Origin: Actinernus sp. WN-2022
Taxonomy: Eukaryota > Cnidaria > Anthozoa > Actiniaria > Actinernidae
Direction of reading: 5' to 3'
Assembly: GCA_030867875.1 (NCBI GenBank)
Contig: JAOWCC010001606.1
Span: 186,001 to 250,000, forward strand
Length of the DNA stretch: 64,000 nucleotides
Shown: in pieces, positions 23,088 to 32,954 of the stretch
How the letters are laid out: the number at the start of each line of letters is the position of its first letter
Numbering within the stretch: the first letter of the stretch is position 1
Notes under the pieces: model-generated
Told to the model about the DNA's origin: nothing
What the model saw: only the letters and a program-made list of their open reading frames with translations
The model's database searches: none
Translations under genes and position numbers: made by a program

Positions 23088-23811
23088 TTATGCAATTAAA
23101 ATGATCATGATGATAATGACAGGAACTAACTTGCAATGTAGGGCCATTATCAACAAATGGCTACTCAGAAATTGACCAAAATTACCCAGAGAAAATGAGA
23201 TATGGGTCATTTAACCATGTACAATGATGATAGTGATAATGTAAATGATAATATTTACATTAATGAAAGTGTTAATAATGCCACTAAAAACTGAATAATG
23301 ACTATATAAAATTAAACAATAAATCACCTAACTTTAGTTTACAAACTTTGTTAAATTATTTTAATTTCCATTGTACTTTAGTTTTTCTCTGCTTAAAGAT
23401 GCTGCAGTTGAGTTGCTTTTCAAAACTTTGTTATTATGCTTGATTGAGCGCCCCTAATACAATATTAAGGGTACAGGGTTGACAGGCATTGCACCCTGCT
23501 AAGGTCTGAATAACTTGCCATTGCATGCATGCCCTTCTATTTTCTCTTCTTGTAGGTCAATGGGGGGAAATTAAAACATGAAATATGCATGTTGATGAGG
23601 GAATTTAGAGATTAAAATAATGTCCCTGAACAAACAAAGAAAATCGAGGTGATGATGGTATTATAACCTAGTAGTGCTGCCCATACTGGCAGAAAAGAAA
23701 AACAAATAAGAGAACTAGGTTTCAACCTAATTGAAATGTGGGAGTGCAAATTAAAAATGATATCAACTTTCAGAATTATTATAAATTGAATGAATAGAGA
23801 AGTAGTTGGAC

Positions 23812-24521
23812 CATTAAATCCAAGGGATGCCTTCTATGGGGCGAACTAATGCCACTAAGCTGTTATATAAATTCAAAGAGAGCGAATGTGGGAAATATAT
23901 ATATATTGATTTCTGTAGTTGATATCCTAGAGTGCAGTACTATAAGCCGATATCCTGTAGGATACCCTGAAAAAATCTTAAATACAAACAATTATGGTAT
24001 GGTTCATAAAATGTAAAATATTACCACTACGAAAATTATATCATCCTGTTTGATCTCAAAAAAAAAAATGTGAAAATTCTGAAAAATTTATGTTTCCTCT
24101 ATGCATATCATGTGCTAAAACCAAAAATCAAGATTTTTTTAAATTTATTGGAACATGGACAACGGATGAAGTTAATAAAGCTATTCAAAAGGGTTATAAA
24201 ATAGTAATAATATATGAGGTATGGCATTTTGAAAAATCGACTAACGATCTATTCAAGGGTTATATTAATTTTTTTTATAAAACTTAGCTGGAATCAATAA
24301 AATATGATTTTAAAAATAACAAAGAACAAAAATTGTTTATAGAAAAAGTTAAAAAGAATTTAAATAATGCCATTGATAAAATAGAACCAAATGAGGGTTT
24401 ACGAGCTATTGCTGAAATGTGTCGAAAATTTGGACAAAGGAATAATGTGACTCAACAGCAACAACTTTATTTGTACCGTGCGTTACATGTGAAGTTTACG
24501 GTGATTAATTTACATAAATAA
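23812..24521 (+). pseudogene. Protein-primed family B DNA polymerase relic, part 1
   Basis: Three-frame reading recovers landmarks of a DNA_pol_B_2-type polymerase in order: RDAF, GRTNA, a motif-A region (D-F-C-S, then TGA at 23920-23922, then Y-P), YPVGYPEKI, LPLRKLYHP, GTWTTDEV, YEVWHF and FGQRNN near motif B. The pieces lie in different frames, with several frameshifts and at least two stops, so the gene is dead. This polymerase type replicates Polintons/Mavericks and related virus-like elements. The C-terminal half, with motif C, is at 32010-32690. The DNA between the two halves is mostly retroelement. Confidence 0.8.
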
Positions 24522-24529
24522 AATTACGA

Positions 24530-24751
24530 GTATCCTAGAATAACAAAAGCTAATCTAGCTAGCGCCAGGGAGGAGAGAAATACTTGTGAAGTAACGAACG
24601 AGGAACTTTATTTAATAACACACGTTTTCAAGATGGCGATCCAACAACAACGAACGCCAGATGAGAAGCGACACGCGCATGCGCGGCTGCAAGGCAACAA
24701 TGTCTGCTGGCAGTCAATAACTGCTGGCGTAATCTCTTCTTCCTCCTCTTT
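24530..24751 (-). repeat. Putative 3' LTR and polypurine tract
   Basis: Downstream of the integrase stop codon (24959-24961) the minus strand has a purine run, AAAGAGGAGGAAGAAGAG (24751-24734), as expected for a polypurine tract. It is followed by about 200 bp with an AATAAA signal and a GC-rich stretch with GCGCATGCGC. This layout suits a 3' LTR. I could not define the LTR ends, and no second LTR copy was found in the window. Confidence 0.4.
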
Positions 24752-24958
24752 AAAAACACAAAGTCTATTTTAACTAATAATATTTCCAGAGGACGAAAGT
24801 GTCAACAACAGTAGCGAGTCTGATACGACTCAGTACGACTGAGATATCGTTCATAACGAATGTTAAATTCCTGGAAAGTGTCTTATGATAGGACACAGTC
24901 TTGTGAATACCCTGGGGGTTTGCGGTGACGCTGAGGTCTTGACGTTGTGTCTGGATCA

Positions 24959-25277
24959 TCAATCTATTTCATCAGTAGCAGAGGGGGATATACTAGGTGA
25001 TAGAGCTGCACCTTGATCTGGTGTACTGTGACTAACAATCGTAAGGTTTTCCTGGTAAGGGGTAAGATTTATGGCATCAGGATCGTAGGGCGTGTAAGGA
25101 CAGGAGGCGCTGATGGTGGCTGGTACAGAGGGGGAGGCGATGTTGTTCTCTTCCTCATCATCATGGGTAGCAGGAAGTGATGGAACGTTAGCAAGCGTGA
25201 TGGTCGGGGGTACAATGTAACATTTAGAAAGCTTAACTTTGTAGGAAGATGCCCGCAGTTGAGATCCAGTGAATTTC
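24959..25277 (-). pseudogene. LTR-retrotransposon integrase, C-terminal piece
   Basis: An open minus-strand frame runs from the junction with the TTAA element to a TGA at 24959-24961. It begins KFTGSQLR and continues SYKVKLSKCYIV, then a serine/proline/acid-rich tail. It is the missing end of the integrase at 29034-29770. The 3748 bp element at 25282-29029 sits exactly between the two pieces. If that element and one TTAA are skipped, the codons run on without a shift. The integrase inserts element cDNA into host DNA. This copy is broken by insertion, frameshift and 5' loss. Confidence 0.8.
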
Positions 25278-26759
25278 TTAAAGGGGAACTCAACCCTAAA
25301 ATCAACCCAACGTCTTTACAAAGATGTATTTGAAAGAAATACGTTCTGCTATTTTATTTTTCTGTGTTGCGCGTCTATGAGGAGAAAATTAGTCTCCAAG
25401 TTCGATTTTCCGCTGAAAAATCTATATTGTGTGGCGGCTCAATGCAGTGCAAATTTCCCGATAACGTACGTCACACATACCAAGGAAAAACGATCACACC
25501 TCTAGCACAAAGAAAACACAATGGTCTACAATTAGAAGCCGTTAGTATCCTATTCTCATCGGTCTCACCCGTACTCATTGAGTTACGGATATCCGGCGGC
25601 CGCTCCCAGTCCTAGAATGCAGGAGAAGGAGTCACCCAATAGGGTGGGTGGGAAGGGAAAGGACCGGAAGCAGCCGCCATATGGGGTAGGATGAGGGGAG
25701 ATGAGAAAAGGATATAGAGGCTGGCGAACTCCGTGCCGAATATGGCCACCTCGCTCAAATGGTGAGGTGATTCTGTAGGTTGTGCCCTCTTATTCGTACT
25801 TGGGTAAGACCGCTGAGAATAGTATCCTATTCTCATCGGTCTCACCCGTACTCATTGAGTTACGGATATCCGGCGGCCACAGTAATCTTAGAATGCCAAC
25901 GATCATAACATGGTTATATAACCTAAACCCCGCAAAGCCGGACAACCCAACACTCAAACCTCAAACCTCCGAGACCCACAGAGGGCCAGAACTGAAAACG
26001 GCTAAAAAGGTTGAGAACCTCCGGTGACAAAACTATTGGGGTCCCTGAAGGCCAGCATAGACACATCGTGGCCCCTAAGCATAGAACTGAGGAAATCTAG
26101 GGATGTGGGTGTTACCAGCTGCCAACTCCTGGGCTGCGCGTGCGTAAAGGCGTTGCCGTCATGGCGAATACAGGCGAGAAACCGGTCGGTAACGCGAGTA
26201 GGGTCGAACCCCTGCGTTAGTTCCCAGTAATGAAAGAGCGAGCTTGGCTTGAAATGCTTAGATGATCGCTGGGAAAAGAAACAAGCGAGTAAGAAATAGC
26301 GCAGCCCAGAGGATGACAGCCTTAAACCTCAGTAATCCGAGAGGGAATTAGACTCCCCTTTTAAAGCTGTCACTCTCGAGCGAGAAAATGAAAAGGCGTG
26401 GCGAAAGCAAATGAGGTAACCCAAAAATTGAGGAATGCGGAGTAGTATTACCAAAAAAGGCAGGAGAAACAATATAAGCTGAAACACAGCTAAAACAATG
26501 GTAATAAACGGTAATAAACAAATGAATGCCAGGCCAGGGCACAACAGGAACACTGAGCGGGACAACCAGTGAGGATAATTGCAATGGAAAGCAAGATAAT
26601 ACCCAATTAGCGAGAGGTACTTGACCAATGCACAATAATTGAAACTGTTGTTATGAACAAGCCAAATAAACCAAGAGTGTACCACGACGTACGCGGAAAG
26701 GGGCTACGAACTGCCAAATGAAGGAACAATGAGTCAAATCGATATACGATCTGCACGGA

Positions 26760-28555
26760 AAGAGCGCAGTGGAAACATATTTCGCAAAAAGCGCTCGCAT
26801 AACACATGCACTAAAATACAGTATGCCCATAATAGTAATGAGGGAACAAATAGCCCAACACACCCCATGACTAAAACAAAAAGTGTGGCGTAGAAAAACT
26901 ACCGAGACCGCTCATATAACACATGCACTAAAATACAGCATGCCAAAAATAGTAATGAGGGAACAAATAGCTCAACACATATCATGATTTATACGAGAAG
27001 AACGGCGTAGAAAACTTTCGCCGAGACCGCTCACCTAACACATGCATTACAATAAGCATGCCAGTAACAACCATGAGGAAACAAATAGGCGAACACATCC
27101 CATGACTTATACGGCGGAGAAGAGCGGCTTAGAAACATTTTCGCCGAGACCGCTCACATAACACATGCAATACAATAAGTATGCCAATAACAGTCATGAG
27201 GGAACAAATAGCCAAACACATCCCATGACTTATACAAGAAGAGCGGGTTAGAAATATTTTCGCCGAGACCGCTCACATAACACATGCATTAGAATAAGCA
27301 TGCCAATAACAGCCATGAGGGAACAAATAGCCAAACACATCCCTTGACCTATACAAGAGCGGCGTAGAAAACTTTCGCCGAGACCGCTCACATAACACAT
27401 GCATTACAATAAGCATGCCAATAACAGCCATGAGGGAACAAATAGCCAAACACATCCCATGACTTATACGAGAAGAGCGGGTTAGAAATATTTTCGCCGA
27501 GACCGCTCACATAACACATGCATTAGAATAAGCATGCCAATAACAGCCATGAGGGAACAAATAGCCAAACACATCCCATGACCTATACAAGAGCGGCGTA
27601 GAAAACTTTCGCCGAGACCGCTCATATAACACATGCATTACAATAAGCATGCATATAACAGCCATGAGGGAACAAATAGCCAAACACATCCCATGACTTA
27701 TACGAGAAGAGCGGGTTAGAAATATTTTCCCCGAGACCGCTCACATAACACATGCATTAGAATAAGCATGCCAATAACAGCCATGAGGGAACAAATAGCC
27801 AAACACATCCCATGACTTATACGAGAAGAGCGGCTTAGAAACATTTTTCGCCGAGACCGCTCACATAAACATGCATTACAATAAGCATGCCAATAACAGC
27901 CATGAGGGAACAAATAGCCAAACACATTTTTTTTTTTTTATAACTTTATTAACGTGTCAATCTTATAGCTGACCACAAGTAGTCTACTAATCGGGGACAC
28001 TAGTTAAAATACACCTAATATATATCTAGGGACGCTATTAACATTTACAAATATATGAGTAAGGAATATAATACGATCAGCATAATATAGCACGATTTAG
28101 TGTTAAACAGAATAAAATCTTACATGATGATAGTTTGAGATAAAATGATTAAAATAACACAATGGTTCCTGCAAGGGCTAATTACCTCCCATATGTGTAT
28201 ATATATAAGTATGTAAAACTAAGTTTAAAATTTGTCAAGGTTATCTATAAATACTCTATTTACAGTCAAAGATTAAAATAACTATCTTATCACTGATCAC
28301 TCGCACTTTCCCACCCTCATTATGTAAACATGTAATTATTTTAGCTATTGCAAAGAAAACAATTCCATGACTTATACGAGAAGAGCGGCTTAGAAACATT
28401 TTTCGCCGAGACCGCTCACATAACACATGCATTACAATAAGCATGCCAATAACAGCCATGAGGGAACAAATAGCCAAACACATCCCATGACTTATACGAG
28501 AAGAGCGGCTTAGAAACATTTTTTGCCGAGACCGCTCACATAACACATGCACACA
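26760..28555. repeat. Satellite array, units of about 110-120 bp, a dozen copies
   Basis: Repeated units carry ATAACACATGCATTACAATA, CATGAGGGAACAAATAGCC and TTCGCCGAGACCGCTC in that order. There are two interleaved unit types, one with CTTATACGAGAAGAGCGG and a shorter one with CTATACAAGAGCGG. The array lies wholly inside the TTAA element. A LINE-type tail interrupts it at 27927-28364. Minus-strand ORFs that recur here are by-products of the repetition. Confidence 0.92.
27927..28364 (-). mobile_element. LINE 3' UTR fragment inserted in the satellite
   Basis: A T run at 27927-27939 (poly(A) on minus) precedes sequence that on the minus strand ends ATTGACACGTTAATAAAG plus the A tail. This is the form of a 5'-truncated non-LTR retrotransposon 3' end. 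It splits a satellite unit between CACAT and CCATGAC. No coding sequence remains. Confidence 0.6.
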
Positions 28556-29033
28556 AGAAGCCGATAAATGCGAGAACGGCGACAAAATAAAGAAACACGA
28601 ATGGAAATAGTTTAACACCTGGGTTAGCTTGAGCCGGTGGAGTGTTTTCGGTTCGTACTTGGGGAGCCAAGACATTCATAAATGGATGCTATGGTGGGTG
28701 GAAAACTTGCTTGGCCATAATACCACAGACGAGAGGACTACCAGATGTCGAAGGTTTGGCGACCTCGCTCAAATGGTGAGGTGATTCTGTAGGTTGTGCC
28801 CTCTTATTCGTACTTGGGTAAGACCGCTGAGAATAGTCCAGCTATTCAATGTAGGGGACAGCATGGCAAAACTAATTTATTCCCCATATAGCACGTCACA
28901 AATTACAAGACTTTTTCTCTTGCTAGACGCGCAACACAGAAAAATTAAATAGCAGAACCTATTTATTTCGAATACATGTTTGTATAGACATTGGGTTGAT
29001 TTTAGGGTTCAGTTCCCCTTTAATAAAACGCCA

Positions 29034-29770
29034 CTCGCCGTCGATTTTGACAACAATGTATCTGTCTCGTGCCCGTGATTTATCCCGGTCGTTATATAAA
29101 TACACGAGGTCTCCAACTCGGAGTGGGGACATAGGGGCTACTATACCGCGACTGTTCTTAGCCCTTTCACTGTGGGCATGGTTCTCAAGTCGTTGCTTGT
29201 GCTTTTCCAATATGTATCGGTGGTCAGACAACGGATCTGATCGTTTGTGAGCTGGTTGCGTTGTGTCCATAGCTCGCGAGAGGAGAGGCCTTGGTTGCGT
29301 ATTCGGGAGTTCAAACGCGCTGTAGCTAAGGCAAGGCTAACTTCACTCACGGGTCCGCCACCGGGTTCCTGGCGTAGAAGCTCCTCTTCAATCTCTAGTA
29401 CCGCCCTCTCGGCAACAGGGTTCTTGTTATTGTTTTTAACTCGGCCGATTTCAACCGAGACGCTAAGATGATGTAACGTATCGTTGTTTCTTAGTGAAAT
29501 GAAACCGGGTGCGGGATCGACACGTATAACTGCCTTGGGTCCATCAAGTTGGTGTAGGCCTACAACTAAGCGAGTGAGGGCATCACGGAGGGTATCGTGC
29601 TTCTCGTCTGGTATTATGCACGACACTGTGTACGAGGTTGTACATTCTCTCAATAACAAGATGAGTTGGCGACAACGTTTGATGACGTCGGCGGCGAAGG
29701 AAACACCGACTACTTCTGGTGGGTCTTCAGATGACTGATTAACCAAGGCACTTGGAAACTTCTCAATCAA
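29034..29770 (-). pseudogene. LTR-retrotransposon integrase, core and C-terminal part
   Basis: The minus strand from 29770 reads QSSEDPPEVVGVSFAADV, RQLILLLREC, DALTRLVVGLHQLDGPKAV, DPAPGF, GRVKNNNKNPVAERAV and LSSRELWTQRNQ. It then shifts frame (about 29190-29270) and continues RVGDLVYLYNDRDKSRARDR to the TTAA element. This is the rve core, with a D-P-A-P-G-F active-site region and a glutamate in the NPVAE-type motif, plus the basic C-terminal domain. It resembles integrases of LTR elements common in corals. The 5' part is cut off where the LINE at 29771 begins. At least one frameshift and the 3.7 kb insertion make it dead. The remaining tail is at 24959-25277. Confidence 0.85.
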
Positions 29771-31519
29771 TCAATCAATCAAGCTTTTATTTATACACGT
29801 ACATTTACAAAGAAGAATACAGAAACTAACAAAATATAGGAAAAGAAAATAATCTGTTGCTAATGGTACTTAAAACTTAGATAGAGTAAACGCTGCTTAG
29901 ATTAACCATGAGGGCTATTCGAGCTAAGTAGCGTTAAAAATTGCTTTGAAAAATTTGGAACAAGATAGGCCAGGGGACAAGAACAACAATGTTTAACTGA
30001 GCTATAGTACATATATAAGTATTATAAAACTACAAAATTAAGATGGCAATAGGAAGGTAGGAAGCTAATAATTCTGATAGTTAATTAAAATACATTGCAC
30101 TAATGGTAATGAAAAGGACATTCATCAATAATTCATTATAAAGGAGTCTCTGAGAAGCTTTGCAAAACATTTCCGACTTTTGGATTTTGGGTTTTCATCA
30201 ATTGAGTTCCAAACTTTAACACCTGTGTAGCGTATACTAAATTTGCCATAATTTGTTCTTATTTTTGGGAGATAAAATGCCGTTTTGCTAGCTAGTCTAG
30301 TATTGTATTGATGAATGTTACAAACAAGGCTAAAATAATCATTAAATGCAACAGGGAGTCTATTGTGGTGAAAATCATACATAAATAAGGCATTGTGAGT
30401 GAAAACTAAATCAAGAAATTTAAGTATACCTAATCGTTTAAACAGTGGACTAGAATGATCGTTATACTTGGAAAAAGTGATAATACGCACTGCTTTTTTC
30501 TGAAGTGTGATTAGGGGCCTAAGAGTAGAGGGGTATGTATTTCCCCATGTACATGTGACATATGATAAAAAAGGATAAATTAGAGTATAGTATAATTGAG
30601 TCAAAATAGACAAACTGACATAATGTCGAATTTTACACATGATACCAACACATCGATTAACTTTCTTGGATATATGTAAGATATGATGTTTCCAACTCAA
30701 ATGTGAGTCAATGAAGACACCTAGGTACTTAATACTCTTTTCTTGTTTAATTTCTCTATTGTTTATGCATAATTTGATTTTATAGCTCACTGCTTTTTGA
30801 GGAGGATGGAATATGATAAAGTTTGTTTTGTCAATATTCAATGACAGCTTATTTGTCGATAACCACTTATTCACTAATATAAGATTTTTATTAAAGGCAA
30901 GTAAATTGTTATTGGAACAAAAGAGGTTGGTGTCATCTGAAAAAAATATGAAAATTAAATAGTTTGCTACAGTTACAGAAATCGTTTATGTATAAAAGAA
31001 ATAAAAGAGGCCCTAACACAGAGTCTGAGGCACCCCATGTGAAATAATAGACTCCTCAGATCTGGTACTCCCAACTGAAACGAACTGACGCCTATTTTTC
31101 AAGTAGGAAACAAACCAATCACGTGCTATGCCACGAATACCATAATGATACAATTTATCAATTAAAATGTCATGATCAACAGTATCAAAAGCTTTGGAGA
31201 AGTCTAAAAAAAATCCACATGAGTATAGCCCATCCTCAATCGCTCTTTGTATTTTATCAATTATAAGGAGAACTGCATGAGAAGTAGAATGCTTGGCACG
31301 GAAGCCAAATTGATTTTCATAGAGAATGTGATTTGTATCAACAAAAGCAATTACTCTTTTAAACATCAATTTTTCCAAGATCTTATTAAAAACGGAGAGA
31401 AGAGAAATTGGTCTGTAATTATTCAAATTTGTGATTGAGGCACATATGTGGCATGCTTTGGATACGCGAGTTATGGCGGAGCTCATGTCCAGGGCAAAGA
31501 AATTGCGTTGAATTACCAT
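29771..31519 (-). pseudogene. LINE with degenerate reverse transcriptase, (TTGA)n tail
   Basis: On the minus strand, 31519-31013 encodes the RT fingers and palm (NNYRPISLLSVFNKILEKLM, FLDFSKAFDTVDHDIL, HGVPQ). A stop-bearing stretch follows in which the catalytic box reads SDD in place of ADD. Then 30874-30125 gives the thumb and C-terminus (NKWLSTNKLSLNIDKTNF, KYLGVFID). The 3' end is a run of four TTGA units (29771-29790), like the short tandem 3' tails of CR1/L2/Rex-like LINEs. The 5' half, with the endonuclease, is missing. It abuts integrase sequence at its left end. Confidence 0.85.
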
Positions 31520-31639
31520 TTGAAGCTGATGACTGGATGGATGGTCAAGTTTAATGTGAAGTGCAGTATTTTAGGACTGTTTACAAACTCTGTAGCCCTC
31601 ATTTTTTAGTATGATTTTTTTTATTCGAATTTCGCGCGA

Positions 31640-31965
31640 TAAGCAATCAGAAGCGATCACTTAAGAACGTAACGAGACAGCTTAAGCGATACCTGGCTAC
31701 ACGAGGAAAAGTCACACCTAACAGGAAAGTATACTTTCTCTGTATTATTTACCCCGTACTATACAATGACAGACATGGCTACCCGAGCTCCAAAACAGTG
31801 GTCGCTCAGAAAACATGAAACAATTACATCTTACGAAGCCTGGAGACAAAACCTTCAGTACACCCTATCCCTAGACCAAAATGGCTGACGGCATTACTTG
31901 GCCAAAGAAATCCAGCCAAGCGCCTCTGCGTAACTTCCAAGATGATGGGGAAGGGGTCCCTTTTA
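31640..31965 (+). pseudogene. LTR-retrotransposon gag N-terminus, frameshifted
   Basis: The frame from ATG 31766 reads [30 protein letters not shown] and then hits TGA at 31886-31888. A second frame resumes with TWPKKSSQAPLRNFQDDGE. These phrases resemble the gag start of coral LTR elements that carry the integrase type seen at 29034-29770. That link is from memory and unverified. Here gag is on plus while integrase is on minus, so the two are either remnants of different copies or have been inverted. The upstream 120 bp may be leader sequence. No LTR was defined. Confidence 0.6.
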
Positions 31966-32009
31966 GTACTAGATGGCACCATAGAAAATCTGACTATTAA
32001 CTTAATAAA

Positions 32010-32690
32010 TTATGAGTTATAGATCAGTTTGTAGATAACTCCTATAATACGAATATATATGTGGTGTGTTTTACAACTAGTAGCGCTGACTAATGTTGTA
32101 TGATAAACTAAATTGTTTAGATAAACAGGTACTTTATTTTGATACTGACTCAATTATTTATATAGAAAGTGCAAACGGTAAAAGAATAGCCCACTTCCGC
32201 GATATGCTTTACTTGTCACGCACAAAGGTTTCAATATATACGAGGTCCCGTGCTAAATTAAATTTATTCTTTTCACAGTGAAACGTTTGTGCGTGACAAG
32301 TAAAGCATATCGCGGAAGTGGGCTATTAAAACAGGTGATTTGTTAGGAGATCTTACAGATGAATTAGATGGTGATATTATAAAATTATGTTTGTATCAGG
32401 TGGACCAAAAAACTACAGTTTTAGATATGGTAATAATAAACAAAAATGCACAATTAAAGGTTTCAGTCTGAACCATGAAAATTCTCAAACATTAAATCAT
32501 TCAAATATTAAATCATACAAATATGGTTACAATGGTAAGAAATGAAATTAATGATTTGACCTTGGTTAATGAAAATAAAATAACTAGAAAAAATAAAGAA
32601 ATTGTTAACAAATATCAAGAAAAGATATACAGTTTCGGTTATGATAAACGCATAATAAAAAAACATATCTGACAACTACGTAGAAACATA
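32010..32690 (+). pseudogene. Protein-primed family B DNA polymerase relic, part 2
   Basis: Reading across frames gives an NTNIY..CFTT stretch, LYDKL, motif C as YFDTDSIIY, GDLTDELDGDI, SGGPKNYSF and KGFSLNHEN, and finally NKYQEKIYSFGYDKR. This is the order of the palm end and C-terminal region of DNA_pol_B_2 polymerases. Stops and shifts occur around 32092, in a foreign AT-rich insert after motif C (about 32180-32325, where CGCGATATGCTTTACTTGTC occurs as both arms of an inverted repeat), and near 32390. It matches, on the same strand, the half at 23812-24521. Whether they are one gene or two partial copies is uncertain, because their adjoining ends look slightly overlapping. Confidence 0.8.
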
Positions 32691-32954
32691 TCCATATGGT
32701 TATTAAGACAATATATGACGTCACGACACAGCTGTGTTGGTCTACTGGATCCTTCCAAACTTGGTTGAGATTTATGGATTCTCTGGTACCTCTTCTTTTT
32801 GTTTCAAATGATTTAATAGCTTTTCTTCAACCTCTCGTTCTTGATCTGTTCATCGAGTTTCCTTCTTGATCGTTCATTATTAATTGAGCTCCTCAACTGT
32901 TGCAAACTTCAAACGAAAACTTATACGCAAAATAAAGCTAGCTGTGCGTATTTT

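Larger units (their letters stand above)
25282..29029. mobile_element. 3.75 kb inverted-repeat DNA element, TTAA target duplication
   Basis: The ends are inverted repeats of about 100 bp. The outer sequence is AGGGGAACT(C/G)AACCCTAAA and the inner part is TTTTTCTGTGTTGCGCGTCT on both sides. TTAA flanks both (25278-25281 and 29030-29033). TTAA duplication is the hallmark of piggyBac-type insertion, though the TIR termini do not match the usual CCC start. The element interrupts an integrase gene precisely. It contains no transposase that I can recognise, so it is non-autonomous. Inside are hairpins around CGGTCTCACCCGTACTCATT (25549-25610 and 25825-25885), a 76 bp phrase repeated directly at 25747-25822 and about 28761-28836, and a satellite array. 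A LINE tail has inserted into the array. Confidence 0.85.

Noticed and set aside
26329..28675. Many minus-strand ORFs of 60-139 codons with repeated CERSRRK-type phrases
   Set aside because: They follow the satellite units and change with unit length. They are by-products of repetition.
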